From positions 1 to 43,502 of the IMG/VR virus record IMGVR_UViG_3300026518_000019: 43,502 nt of DNA; one strand, given 5' to 3'. Below the pieces are notes generated by a model. The model saw only the letters and a program-made list of their open reading frames with translations, was not told the origin of the DNA and searched no databases. Each line of letters opens with the position of its first letter. Within the stretch, counting starts at the first letter, position 1. Shown here piece by piece: positions 18,729-27,785 of the stretch. The stretch comes from a virus. Both the position numbers and the translations under genes were made by a program.

Positions 18729-20420
18729 ATTCTATTTCCATCCTCAACACAAAGCATTTTAAATTTTTCAACCGATTTATTGATACGAAATTTAACACCT
18801 TCTACTTATATTAATAAAATTTCCGACGCATATTCATCTGTAATTGATAAAATAGTAAATGAGCATAGTAACGCGAATTATTTTTATTATAAAACCCCTA
18901 TTCAACAATCTAATCACAATGCTACTATTAAGGCATATATTAATTCTAGTTCACAACATTATTCATATGATTCAATTAAAATATTTCAGGATATAGCTCT
19001 ATCGAGACTAGAACCCCAAACAGATTCGATATCATCTATATTTTTATCATACATTGATACTGTATTACATAAAGACATTGATATTACTAATATTGATAGT
19101 TTAAATGTGTCATTATATCCATTTGAATATATACCAAATTATACAACCCTAACAATGGATACTTTGTCTAAATTAATATTGACGACTGGAATAGATAAAA
19201 ATACACCATCCGATCAATTTTTCTTATCTAGTATGTATATTTATGATATGTTGCACAATTTTAATACTGATATTATGAATAGTTCATATTTATTTTCGGA
19301 TACTAGTTCATCTAATTCAGCTACATTTAAATCGCGACTTAATATTCAGTTAGTGTCAAACGATACAATGTCTGATTACCTCACATTGATGTTGAATGAT
19401 TTATCAAATCTATTAGGCTCCAATTCAAATATATTTTATTCTAATGTTAGTAATATGTTATACGGAACATTGTCTGGTTCTACTGAATTATCGGTGGATG
19501 CTAAATTTAAGATATTTTCATCTATTACTAAATCAGTATCATCCATATTGTTTACAGAGTTAAAGACATATTTAACAACTAATATATCCACGGTTATTGA
19601 TAATATATTATCTAATTATATTAATTATTTAATATCTGAAAATACAAATAATTTATACACTCAAATATATGGATCATTCGAAGCAATTTTACCAACTAGT
19701 GAAAGAGCTTATACAAAATTCATATATGATGATTATTTTGAAAACCGCAGTGATTACTTTGATGAAATATTAAAACAATCAGCACACTTAGCTACGAACC
19801 CTGATGAGTATTTAGAAATAATTAAAATGTTCCATCAACCGTTATTAACAGATATAGATAATGATATCGAAAAATTTGTGTCGGAATTTAAACTACCAAC
19901 ATCTCTATTGTTTAATAAATCATCACATGCTACGTCCGATATTTCTAATTATATACATACGTATGGACTAGGTATAGATTTAAAAACCACAACTAATGCT
20001 AGCTTACTAAAATTAGCGATATTTGTTGAAATGACGAATATTATAAACAGTGTGTTATCTACTATTTATTCTAATTCTAGTAAAATATTAAGTTTTTATT
20101 CTGATATTGATTCGGTTATATTGAATTTTATTGACTCCAATAATACGGAAAGTACTAGAATTGAATCATTCATGAGCATCGTTCAAATATCTTTAAATCA
20201 TGCTATGTTTTCTTCGGATTCTGCCTTATCTTCTTTTTATTCTAAATTAAGTTCTAATTTGAATTACACGAGCGCTTTCCCAATTCAAAACCATAACACT
20301 TTGACTTGGTTAAATACTTATATTTCTAATAATAAGACATCTAAAACACTAAGTAGGGCTGCGATATGTTCTTTTTATTCATTTCAATTAAACGCATATT
20401 TGGATAGCTTTGCAACTTAA
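18729..20420 (+). CDS. Uncharacterised Ser/Asn-rich protein, probable AUU start
   Basis: The frame is open well upstream of the first conventional start (TTG 18780). That TTG has no Shine-Dalgarno, whereas AAAGGAGG at 18716-18723 is perfect and lies 5 nt before ATT 18729. In-frame codons between them (LFPSSTQSILNFSTDLL) look like normal coding sequence. I therefore place the start at AUU, giving about 563 aa. The protein is very rich in Ser, Asn, Ile, Tyr and Asp and mostly helical, with no signal peptide or known motif. It sits between tail-type genes and the helicase. It may be a virion or internal protein; function is unknown. Confidence 0.6.
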   Translation: MLFPSSTQSILNFSTDLLIRNLTPSTYINKISDAYSSVIDKIVNEHSNANYFYYKTPIQQSNHNATIKAYINSSSQHYSYDSIKIFQDIALSRLEPQTDSISSIFLSYIDTVLHKDIDITNIDSLNVSLYPFEYIPNYTTLTMDTLSKLILTTGIDKNTPSDQFFLSSMYIYDMLHNFNTDIMNSSYLFSDTSSSNSATFKSRLNIQLVSNDTMSDYLTLMLNDLSNLLGSNSNIFYSNVSNMLYGTLSGSTELSVDAKFKIFSSITKSVSSILFTELKTYLTTNISTVIDNILSNYINYLISENTNNLYTQIYGSFEAILPTSERAYTKFIYDDYFENRSDYFDEILKQSAHLATNPDEYLEIIKMFHQPLLTDIDNDIEKFVSEFKLPTSLLFNKSSHATSDISNYIHTYGLGIDLKTTTNASLLKLAIFVEMTNIINSVLSTIYSNSSKILSFYSDIDSVILNFIDSNNTESTRIESFMSIVQISLNHAMFSSDSALSSFYSKLSSNLNYTSAFPIQNHNTLTWLNTYISNNKTSKTLSRAAICSFYSFQLNAYLDSFAT

Positions 20421-20437
20421 TTTTGGACTATTTCACA

Positions 20438-20456
20438 TAGATAATATTAAATAAAG
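20438..20456 (+). promoter_or_regulatory. 19-bp motif upstream of the helicase, shared with the polymerase leader
   Basis: TAGATAATATTAAATAAAG lies 10 nt before the helicase ATG. Exactly the same 19 bases occur in the minus orientation at 40291-40309, before the DNA polymerase. It contains GATAAT and an AT-rich late-promoter-like TTAAATA core, and its end forms part of the ribosome-binding site. A phage-specific promoter or common control site for replication genes is inferred. Confidence 0.5.
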
Positions 20457-20465
20457 GGAGTGCTG

Positions 20466-22316
20466 ATGCAGCAAATTCAACAAGCGGTTATGCCGACCAC
20501 GGGGATAATCGCAAATCAGCCCGCAAATATTGGGTTGAAGGATTCGATCTTTTTTAAGATGGCATCGGTCGAGTTCATTAAGAAAATAATTAATGTATCG
20601 TTATACCAAGGTGATTTTGATAGTAAAGACACATTGGCGATCATGGAAATTGACAAACAATCAGATATTGCCGTCTTAATAACGGATTTCTTAAAACATA
20701 TAAATAAGCAAATTAAAAAATCCAACCATAATCAAAAATTTCAATTGCAATCATTAATCAATGTTACTTTACAAATTATTCATCTAAAAACAGATATATC
20801 CTCTAAAATTATTACTTATAACAATGTAGTTCATGAATTTACAAGTATTGATCCAACTACCCTGGGGGTATTAAATCATATTTCACAAAACCCGATCTCG
20901 AATAATGCGGAATTTAACGATTCGATAGAATCAATTTGTAAATCAATTCAAATATTTAATGAGTTAATGACAATTGATAATGTTTTAGTTGGAATTGATA
21001 GTATATGTAGTAAATCTCAATTAGAGGATTTTCCTATATTGTCGTTAGCATCTGATTATCATAATGTTATTTGTGATGCTTATAATAGTTTATCTTCATT
21101 AACATCTGTTGCAACCCAGGAATCTGCGGCGGACTTTTTAACATTTAAGGATGAACTTTCTGTTAAAGTAGCTATTAGAGAAATCTCTTCTTTCTTAACT
21201 AAGTCTTATAATCATTATATGACTAATTATTCTATTTTTGATGAACATGTAAGTGGATTAGAATCGTCATCTGTTCATATTATCGCTGGCCCGTCTAACC
21301 ATGCAAAAAGTATCTTTATGATTAATTTAGCTAGAAATATTATAAAATATAACCATGATCAATTTGATGCTGGTGATGCAATTGTATTTATTACGTTAGA
21401 AGATGATATTCATAAGTTGCTTCGACGAATAATCTCTGTATTTGGTGGGTATGATACTGTACGGGTTAAAGACTTATTCACAACCTTAAGTACTTATTTT
21501 CAAAACCACAACCAAATAGATAAAATTAATACAGGGTCGACAGATCCCGGAATAAATCTTCTTCAGAAGATATTAACGGAGGCATTAGTAAAGATAACAG
21601 GAAGCAAAGTATCATTCATTATAAAACATTGTAATGAAAACAGCTTTAGTATGCGAGATTGTATACAATTCATGGATAAATTAAAGACAACTGGTCATAA
21701 GGTCAAAGGACTGTTCATTGATTACCTAGATGTGATGAAAAGTTCGGCATCTAATTATGATTCATATAAAGATGACTATAATTTACATGGAGAAATATTA
21801 CAAGAAATGCGTACAGCAGCTAGAAACTTTGCAATACCAATAGTTACTATTACCCAGAACGCTCGATCCTCTGAGAATGTTCAACAGGAATTAAGCAATT
21901 CTGTAATTGGCGATAGTTACAAAAAGGTTCGATATGCTGATTATATTTATATGATTAGACAGAGGCCTGATATTGATATTATTTCTGATCAACTTAAACA
22001 AGACATGAAGGGTGATCCTACTATTCTGAGTGGGTTTAATACTGGAATAAGTGGTTTAGGTAGACTAGTGCCATTCGAAGTAAAGATTACGAAAGCCAAA
22101 GATGGTGATCGTGGAGCAAAAAAAATACATATATTTAGCAAGCAAACGCTTGGTATATATGACGACTATTCGATATTGCAACAAGAAACAATGAGATCTA
22201 ATACAAGTTCTGTTTCGATGTTAAACGAGTTGCAGAATTTAGATTGTACTACTGAAATTAGTAATATTGAAAGTCTAGATGTGGACGACGATCCAATCGA
22301 AGGTTTAATACTTTAA
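20466..22316 (+). CDS. DnaB/gp41-type replicative helicase
   Basis: The product is 616 aa. The frame opens at GTG 20460, but the AAAGGGAG box ends there, so ATG 20466 is preferred. Residues about 250-500 form a RecA-like motor: P-loop GPSNHAKS at 275-282, an ITLEDD segment near 315, Walker B GLFIDYLDVM around 415-424, and a sensor/TITQN segment near 460, followed by a basic region. This matches hexameric DnaB/T4 gp41-like helicases that unwind DNA at the fork. The P-loop is unusual, with Ala where the final Gly of GxxxxGKS is expected. The N-terminal 240 residues would be the oligomerisation/primase-binding domain. It is located among structural genes and preceded by a motif shared with the polymerase gene, suggesting co-regulation. 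Confidence 0.8.
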   Translation: MQQIQQAVMPTTGIIANQPANIGLKDSIFFKMASVEFIKKIINVSLYQGDFDSKDTLAIMEIDKQSDIAVLITDFLKHINKQIKKSNHNQKFQLQSLINVTLQIIHLKTDISSKIITYNNVVHEFTSIDPTTLGVLNHISQNPISNNAEFNDSIESICKSIQIFNELMTIDNVLVGIDSICSKSQLEDFPILSLASDYHNVICDAYNSLSSLTSVATQESAADFLTFKDELSVKVAIREISSFLTKSYNHYMTNYSIFDEHVSGLESSSVHIIAGPSNHAKSIFMINLARNIIKYNHDQFDAGDAIVFITLEDDIHKLLRRIISVFGGYDTVRVKDLFTTLSTYFQNHNQIDKINTGSTDPGINLLQKILTEALVKITGSKVSFIIKHCNENSFSMRDCIQFMDKLKTTGHKVKGLFIDYLDVMKSSASNYDSYKDDYNLHGEILQEMRTAARNFAIPIVTITQNARSSENVQQELSNSVIGDSYKKVRYADYIYMIRQRPDIDIISDQLKQDMKGDPTILSGFNTGISGLGRLVPFEVKITKAKDGDRGAKKIHIFSKQTLGIYDDYSILQQETMRSNTSSVSMLNELQNLDCTTEISNIESLDVDDDPIEGLIL

Positions 22317-22341
22317 TAATAAATTACGAGGTTTAATAATT

Positions 22342-22524
22342 ATGAAACCAACTACAGACCAATTAGTTCGTAGCGCTACTAGCGATGCTATTAGTTCAGC
22401 ATGCTTTGCTCTTTTAGAGGAATTGGATTCGGAGCTACGGGAAACTGTAATGACCGAAAATAATGAATTAGCTTCTGCCGCTATCCAAAAAATGATTAAC
22501 GAAGCTCCTGAAGAAACAGAATAA
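22342..22524 (+). CDS. Small acidic helical protein
   Basis: The product is 60 aa. ATG 22342 follows ACGAGG with about 10-nt spacing. The composition is acidic and helical (EELDSELRETVMTENNELAS), with no known motif. It lies between the helicase and a hairpin terminator. Function is not recognised; the coding call rests on the ribosome-binding site, position and the absence of an alternative. Confidence 0.55.
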   Translation: MKPTTDQLVRSATSDAISSACFALLEELDSELRETVMTENNELASAAIQKMINEAPEETE

Positions 22525-22541
22525 ACACATGAAAAATGAGA

Positions 22542-22567
22542 CAGACGAGGGTATCCGCCCTCGTCTG
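22542..22567 (+). terminator. Hairpin after the small acidic gene
   Basis: A perfect 10-bp GC-rich stem CAGACGAGGG / CCCTCGTCTG closes a 6-nt loop, 17 nt after the stop. No U-tract follows, so it may be an attenuator or RNA-stability hairpin rather than a full terminator. It also argues against starting the next gene at 22536. Confidence 0.55.
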
Positions 22568-22592
22568 CGCTATTCAACCCAACGAGGCGATC

Positions 22593-22943
22593 ATGCTTAA
22601 TATTAATCAAGCTCAAACATACGAGCAAGATATTCAAGCAATGTATGATATTATATCATCTGTATATCATATTAAAAGAATTGAAGTAGACAATTTAATT
22701 ACATTACACCAAGATGATTTTTTAAAACCAAAAGTTCAACAATCATATAATGACATATTGAGTTCACATGTTGAATATGTATATAATCTACTTTCTAAAC
22801 ATTATAAAACTAAAGTATTATCGAAATATTTCTCAACTGAAGGTATTTTATTAACTATTCGTAATCTATTAGATGTGCGATATATAGATCAATTTAATGA
22901 ATTTTCTCGCCTAGATAATAAATTTGAACATGTTGAGCGATAG
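22593..22943 (+). CDS. Small uncharacterised protein upstream of portal
   Basis: The product is 116 aa. The frame is open from 22536, but that start would lie in the terminator hairpin. ATG 22593, with ACGAGGCG just upstream, is chosen. The protein is helical, with several Tyr/Leu-rich amphipathic helices (VEYVYNLLSKHYKT, ILLTIRNLLDVRYI) and no known motif. It ends 15 nt before the portal gene and could be a head-assembly helper, by position only. Confidence 0.65.
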   Translation: MLNINQAQTYEQDIQAMYDIISSVYHIKRIEVDNLITLHQDDFLKPKVQQSYNDILSSHVEYVYNLLSKHYKTKVLSKYFSTEGILLTIRNLLDVRYIDQFNEFSRLDNKFEHVER

Positions 22944-22958
22944 AAAAAAGGAGGGCAC

Positions 22959-24959
22959 GTGTCGTTATTTGATAGCTTTATTAAAGATAATGATTTCAAA
23001 AAATCATTAGATAGCTTAAATAATACAATATCATCAGTACCATATTCAACATATGTCGACTCCGAAACAATTGATAATAACGCTATAAATACTATTTTAG
23101 CAGCAGCTGGGGATGCTGATAAAGGAGAATTTAATCCTAATTCTTTGTCTGAAATTTTTAAAGATTTAGAGATTCCAGCTGACAAAAAAGAAAGATACTT
23201 GACATACGAAGCTATATATAACACCGTTCAGATCGCTAAAAGAGTTATAACGGTATATTTAAATAATACGTTTTTAAGAAATGCTATTAGTAATAAAATT
23301 TACACTATTCAAAATATTCCAAATGTCGACGAAACAAAATTAGCAGAAGCTAGAAAATTTGTTGACGAGTTTATTAAATCACATGATATGGTAAAGCATT
23401 TAAAAAGAATTACTAGGGATAGTTTAATATACGGGGATGGCTATATAGAAGTCATTGATTTGGATACTGTTAAATTACAAACAGAAGAACCCAATAAAAA
23501 AGGAAAATCGGATTCTCATGGGCTAATGCCTATAACAGAAAGTATGATGAATCGCATTGCAGCAGATGCTAAGAATAAAAGATATCAAATTCAAGAAAAT
23601 GAGCTAGATCGATTAGTGGATACTTTTTTATTTATTCAAGAAGATGGGGATATTAATGATTCGTATACTAACGATCTAAAAGTTATATATGAAGAAAAAT
23701 CAGGGACTGTTGATAATGAAATGAATCGGTTTATGGTGAGATACCATTCCCCCGATAAAATAACACCAATTGAAACAGAATATGGGCTAACTATTGGATA
23801 TATTCAGATTACGGTAAAAGACAAGAAAAATACAAATGCATCTACAACTAATACGGTTCAAGAATTTATGAAAAGTATACAGTTTTCTGGTGGATTTCAA
23901 GCTAAGAAAACTAAAGCAAAAGGAATGGTCGTAGATACAGATTTATTTGTAAGTACACTGCTCAAAAAAGTTTTAAAAATCAAAACAACCTCTAAAAAAA
24001 CAAAATTAGAAGATATTATATCCTCCGATGATATTGATAAACTTCGACCTGATTTAAAATGGGCAGTTAAAAAATTACTGGTTGCAACCGGTAATAGCGA
24101 ACTAAATAATAAGAAAATAAATGTGAGATTTATAGAACCATCTAGGATACATCAAATTTCATATACAGGTGGCACATCTGTTATAGATACGATTGCATAT
24201 TCATCGAAGCAATACATGGTAATGCAATTAACCAATTTAATGTCGAGATTATCAAAAGCAGCATCCATTCGTAAATGGACATTAGACATTGGGGCAAGGG
24301 AAAACGCTTCAACCGTCGTTCGGAGATTAAAAGAAGAACTTCGTAATCAGCGTATAACAGCAACAGATATGACCACAAGAGACGTATCCAAACTAATAAC
24401 AGATTTTAAAGATCTAATTACTATTAGTAAAAATGGTAAAACATACGTGGATGTATCTGTTGATAATTTAGGCGATCCATCGACGGATACTACAGATCTA
24501 GAATTTCAATTAAAAGAAATCGTTGCTGCTAGTGGTGTTCCGGCTTCGTATTTGGGATATCTTGATTCTTATGAATTACGGGATCAATTAGTTCATGCAA
24601 ATATTTCTTTTGCAAACGAAATAATGGGTATCCAAAACGAAGTTAATAATGCGATGATGTCTATTTTGGATAACGCCTCGACAACTCTTGGTAATGAGCC
24701 TATTTCTAGATATATCTCAGTTCAATTAACCCCACCAATGGTGTTGATCATGCAAGTTATGGAAACTGTAATGAATTCATTCAGTACCATATATGCAAAT
24801 ATTAATGATACGATGCAATTACCAACAGATCCTATCGCTTTACTCGAACAATTCGTTCCTTATGTTAATTGGAAAGAAATTGTAGCACAAGGTGAAACCT
24901 ATAAGTTAGAAAAGAAACTTAAAGGGGGTGGTCAAGATCAAGGTGGAGGTGGTTTCTAA
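22959..24959 (+). CDS. Portal protein (gp20-like)
   Basis: The product is 666 aa, starting at GTG 22959 behind AAGGAGG. The portal dodecamer forms the DNA channel at one head vertex and docks the terminase. The sequence shows the expected portal features: ITRDSLIYGDGYIEVIDL (about 147-165), a beta-rich wing, a long helical stem region with KQYMVMQLTNLMSRLSKAAS and TLDIGARENASTVVRRLKEEL, then AASGVPASYLGYLDSYELRD with a following helical crown (IMGIQNEVNNAMM). The C-terminus is Gly-rich (KGGGQDQGGGGF). Its position directly before the prohead protease and major capsid genes matches the T4 20-21-23 order. Its stop overlaps the next ATG (TAATG). Confidence 0.85.
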   Translation: MSLFDSFIKDNDFKKSLDSLNNTISSVPYSTYVDSETIDNNAINTILAAAGDADKGEFNPNSLSEIFKDLEIPADKKERYLTYEAIYNTVQIAKRVITVYLNNTFLRNAISNKIYTIQNIPNVDETKLAEARKFVDEFIKSHDMVKHLKRITRDSLIYGDGYIEVIDLDTVKLQTEEPNKKGKSDSHGLMPITESMMNRIAADAKNKRYQIQENELDRLVDTFLFIQEDGDINDSYTNDLKVIYEEKSGTVDNEMNRFMVRYHSPDKITPIETEYGLTIGYIQITVKDKKNTNASTTNTVQEFMKSIQFSGGFQAKKTKAKGMVVDTDLFVSTLLKKVLKIKTTSKKTKLEDIISSDDIDKLRPDLKWAVKKLLVATGNSELNNKKINVRFIEPSRIHQISYTGGTSVIDTIAYSSKQYMVMQLTNLMSRLSKAASIRKWTLDIGARENASTVVRRLKEELRNQRITATDMTTRDVSKLITDFKDLITISKNGKTYVDVSVDNLGDPSTDTTDLEFQLKEIVAASGVPASYLGYLDSYELRDQLVHANISFANEIMGIQNEVNNAMMSILDNASTTLGNEPISRYISVQLTPPMVLIMQVMETVMNSFSTIYANINDTMQLPTDPIALLEQFVPYVNWKEIVAQGETYKLEKKLKGGGQDQGGGGF

Positions 24960-25366
24960 TGATTGAAATGTTAACCGCCTCCATTTATGAAGGGTTATTT
25001 GATTCAAACTCTCAATCCGATACACATGGTCAACAATCATCTGGGCAAGGTCAACCCCCACCTGAGCAAGGTATTGATGAGAAGATTCGAAAATTTACCC
25101 TATATAATAAATTAAAAAATTTAAATAAGCGACTAGTTGATTTTAAAAATACATCTAAATTAGGGAATGAAATATCTAACGATTTAGATAGTATTTTTTA
25201 TACAATTAACGTGATTATTAAATTTTATGATTTATTTTCAGTACAAGATGTCGAAAAAATGGGTATTGAAATAGCAAAATCCGTAGATATAATAATGAAA
25301 AAAGTTAAACACCATAAAAAGAATAAAGAAAATAAAACAGAGGAGGTCCTACGTGCAGAGCTGTAA
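24959..25366 (+). CDS. Small protein between portal and protease (possible prohead core component)
   Basis: The product is 135 aa. The ATG overlaps the portal stop by one base, and its own end overlaps the protease start by 14 nt, so all three are translationally coupled. Residues about 15-40 are a Gln/Gly/Pro-rich linker. The rest is helical (LYNKLKNLNKRLVDFKN) with a very basic C-terminus (KKVKHHKKNKENK). Position and charge are like the small T4 prohead-core proteins gp67/gp68 that lie between portal and protease. This is inference from synteny; no sequence match is claimed. Confidence 0.6.
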   Translation: MIEMLTASIYEGLFDSNSQSDTHGQQSSGQGQPPPEQGIDEKIRKFTLYNKLKNLNKRLVDFKNTSKLGNEISNDLDSIFYTINVIIKFYDLFSVQDVEKMGIEIAKSVDIIMKKVKHHKKNKENKTEEVLRAEL

Positions 25367-26090
25367 TATTTTAATTGAAAGTTGTTCTGTTGTTGACCCT
25401 AGTGATATTAAGATTTTACATGAATCTGCAGTTGGGTCTTCTAAGAAAACATATTTCAAAACTCGCCTTCAGACCTTAAACGAAGTTAATCAAAATAAGA
25501 GGATGTATCCAACCAATGTTGGTAATGAAATCCTCAGACAACTGAAACCTATGGCTGAATCCAAATCTTTATTTCAAGAAATAGATCACCCTGCCCCAAC
25601 AACAACAGATCCAGAATTGTCAATGCGTCGATCTGCATGTGTTGAATTAAAGAATTGCGGCGCGGTTCTTCGTAAGATATATAAAGAAGGTGAAGATATC
25701 ATAGGTGAAATGGAAACCCTTAGTGGTTTCAAAGGTCCGGATTTAAGAGATCTTATTACCGTTGATAAGTGCTCTATAGGTTTTTCATTGAGGATGTTAG
25801 GTCGTTTAGGTAAACATCCAACAATGGAGAATGTTGTAATCCCTTATAATCCAATGCGGGCTATTACTTATGATGTAGTTTCTAATCCATCCCATTCATC
25901 AGCACGGGTGTTAGCAATCGTAAATGAAAGCCAGTTAATTGGTAAGGGTGATGCAAACGAAGTGATTGAAGAATCTGCATTAATTATGGAAGGCATAGAA
26001 CTTCCTAATAATACCAGAATCATCGATGAATTTATTAGTGATATGATTTACGAATCGTTTGCTAACTATAAACCGAATTTTAGTTTCTAA
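25353..26090 (+). CDS. Prohead core protease (gp21-like)
   Basis: The product is 245 aa, starting at GTG 25353 behind GAGGAGG. It is a serine protease that matures the prohead by cleaving scaffold and capsid precursors. Family-typical segments are NQNKRMYPTNV near residues 45-55, FQEIDHPAP with the likely catalytic His around residue 77, and VDKCSIGFSLR with the likely catalytic Ser around 140, followed by AITYDVVSNPSH. These match the herpesvirus-assemblin-like fold of T4 gp21 in order and spacing. The C-terminal 50 residues are acidic and may be self-cleaved. It immediately precedes the major capsid gene. Confidence 0.85.
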   Translation: MQSCNILIESCSVVDPSDIKILHESAVGSSKKTYFKTRLQTLNEVNQNKRMYPTNVGNEILRQLKPMAESKSLFQEIDHPAPTTTDPELSMRRSACVELKNCGAVLRKIYKEGEDIIGEMETLSGFKGPDLRDLITVDKCSIGFSLRMLGRLGKHPTMENVVIPYNPMRAITYDVVSNPSHSSARVLAIVNESQLIGKGDANEVIEESALIMEGIELPNNTRIIDEFISDMIYESFANYKPNFSF

Positions 26091-26105
26091 GATTCGTAAA
26101 TTTTA

Positions 26106-26125
26106 TTTTATAATATTAAATTAAG
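26106..26125 (+). promoter_or_regulatory. AT-rich element before the major capsid gene
   Basis: TTTTATAATATTAAATTAAGG in the 48-nt gap resembles the helicase leader motif (ATAATATTAAATAAAGG at 20441) with one base change in the shared core. It merges into the AAGGAG ribosome-binding site. It may be a late-type promoter for the capsid gene; the evidence is the similarity alone. Confidence 0.35.
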
Positions 26126-26138
26126 GAGTTCATTAAAA

Positions 26139-27719
26139 ATGAATTATACTGACGTAATTTTTGAAAATTATGCCTCGTTTCTAGAGTCTAACCATGAAAT
26201 GGTTTCTAGCCCTAGAGACGCAATGCAGATGCTATCTACAGACGCATCTTTTTATTCTTATATCGATTCTTTGACGGAGAATCTTGATCCTGAAATCGCA
26301 TCTACTATGCGTAAGGTTTGTGAACGCGAACGTGAATGCATTCTAGAGAATAGTGCGAATGTTGGCGCATCCTCCTCTGCCATTGGCTTTTCTGTTGCAT
26401 ACTTTCCAATTCTAATCGATATTTACAGCGAACCTGTTCTTTCACAGGCGGTCAATGTTATGCCTGTTTCTAAGGGTATGATTACGATTCCTCGCATTAC
26501 CGTAACTTCCTCTGTTAAGAATCCGGATGCAACCGTTACTACTAATAATATCCCTCGTGAAAATGTACTTGCACGCGGTGCTGCTGAAACTATTAATGTT
26601 TTACCAAATGTTTCTAATGACCTGTTTACATTATCCGCTGGTAATGCTAATGGTATGACCACTTCTACTAACCGTGTTAATAAGCGTTATTTAGTTGTTA
26701 CTGCTATTAACGTTACTGATACTGCTGGTGGTGGTTCTACCTATGATGTAGCTGTTGGTATTCGTCCAGATGCTCGTGGTCATTTCCGTAAGACCGTTGT
26801 TCATAATGATACAGCCGGTGCTGCTGTAACATACACTATCATGGGCGATGTCGTTTATGATAATGGCACGATGCAGTATTCTGTAACCCATACCGGTGGT
26901 ACTGGTGGCGCTACATATACGACTAATCACGTTAAGACTAATGTTATCTTCAGCCCGATTACTGGTGATATCGGTCGAGTTAAAGTTAAGTTAGTTGACG
27001 AAGGCTGGGATGTTAATATTGATGTTAAGGATGACTTCGAAATTGATCTTCAGACTGAAACCATCCAGGACTTCCGTGATATTTATAATATCGACATCGT
27101 CCGCACACTATCTTCTGCAATTAAGCAGCAGATCATGTTGAATAAGGATTTCGATATTAGCTATTTCTTACAGGCCGCTGAAACCGATATGGCTTCTCTT
27201 GGAGCGTCAGCATCTGTCGACCTCGCACTATTTAAGAGCGGTGGTTCTAAGGGTGTCCAACCTGAAGATGTTCAAAGTATCTTCAAGTCTGTACTGCCTT
27301 CAATTTCATCCGTTAGCGCTGCTATTCGTCGTAATCATCGCGCAGATCCTCAGTATCTGCTTACTGGTTATCGTGCAGGTGCTTTGCTGCAGAGTATGCA
27401 GGCCCAGTATTTTAACTTCGCAGATGGTAAGCATGGTGTTGGTGGTAAGATGGCTAATGCTATTTCTTTCCAGAGCCAGACTGTTATTACCAGTGGTGCG
27501 ATTCCAGATGATAAGATCTATGTAGTGTATAAAGCACCGGGCGACGATCTTTCCCGTTCTGCTATTATTGATCTACTTTACAATCCTCTGTATATTGTAT
27601 CCGAGATCACAAACAGTGTCAAGCGTGACTTTGTTAAATCTCGTACTGCTCTTGAGCTTGCACGCCCAGAAGCAGTTGGTGTTGTAAATCTGCTAAACGC
27701 TACTAATTACTTACTGTAA
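26139..27719 (+). CDS. Major capsid protein (gp23-like)
   Basis: The product is 526 aa, with a strong TAAGGAG site and ATG 26139. It is the HK97-fold shell subunit. The position after portal and protease, length similar to T4 gp23 (521 aa), and segments such as SSAIGFSVAYFPILIDIYSE, VMPVSKGMITIPRI and the C-terminal NPLYIVSEITNS...SRTALELARPEAVG support this. An N-terminal about 65-residue acidic helical part is probably removed by the protease, as in T4. Residues about 190-270 (VTATNVTDTAGGG region through HTGGTGGATYT) look like an inserted beta domain. Codon use is strikingly different from the neighbours: Lys is nearly always AAG and Arg CGT/CGC, consistent with selection for very high expression. 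A strong terminator follows. Confidence 0.85.
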   Translation: MNYTDVIFENYASFLESNHEMVSSPRDAMQMLSTDASFYSYIDSLTENLDPEIASTMRKVCERERECILENSANVGASSSAIGFSVAYFPILIDIYSEPVLSQAVNVMPVSKGMITIPRITVTSSVKNPDATVTTNNIPRENVLARGAAETINVLPNVSNDLFTLSAGNANGMTTSTNRVNKRYLVVTAINVTDTAGGGSTYDVAVGIRPDARGHFRKTVVHNDTAGAAVTYTIMGDVVYDNGTMQYSVTHTGGTGGATYTTNHVKTNVIFSPITGDIGRVKVKLVDEGWDVNIDVKDDFEIDLQTETIQDFRDIYNIDIVRTLSSAIKQQIMLNKDFDISYFLQAAETDMASLGASASVDLALFKSGGSKGVQPEDVQSIFKSVLPSISSVSAAIRRNHRADPQYLLTGYRAGALLQSMQAQYFNFADGKHGVGGKMANAISFQSQTVITSGAIPDDKIYVVYKAPGDDLSRSAIIDLLYNPLYIVSEITNSVKRDFVKSRTALELARPEAVGVVNLLNATNYLL

Positions 27720-27732
27720 TAGTAGTTATTAA

Positions 27733-27762
27733 AAAGGGCCGGCCTGAAATGGTCGGCCCTTT
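27733..27762 (+). terminator. Strong terminator after the major capsid gene
   Basis: The stem AAAGGGCCGGCC / GGTCGGCCCTTT (12 bp with one G-T pair) closes a 6-nt loop and is followed by TCTTTAT. It lies 14 nt after the capsid stop, with the next gene only 23 nt further on. Confidence 0.8.
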
Positions 27763-27785
27763 CTTTATACCCATCGAGGAAGTGA

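Noticed and set aside
22536-22592. Start of the 116-aa gene at ATG 22536
   Set aside because: It would place the start inside the arm of a 10-bp hairpin with no ribosome site; ATG 22593 has one.
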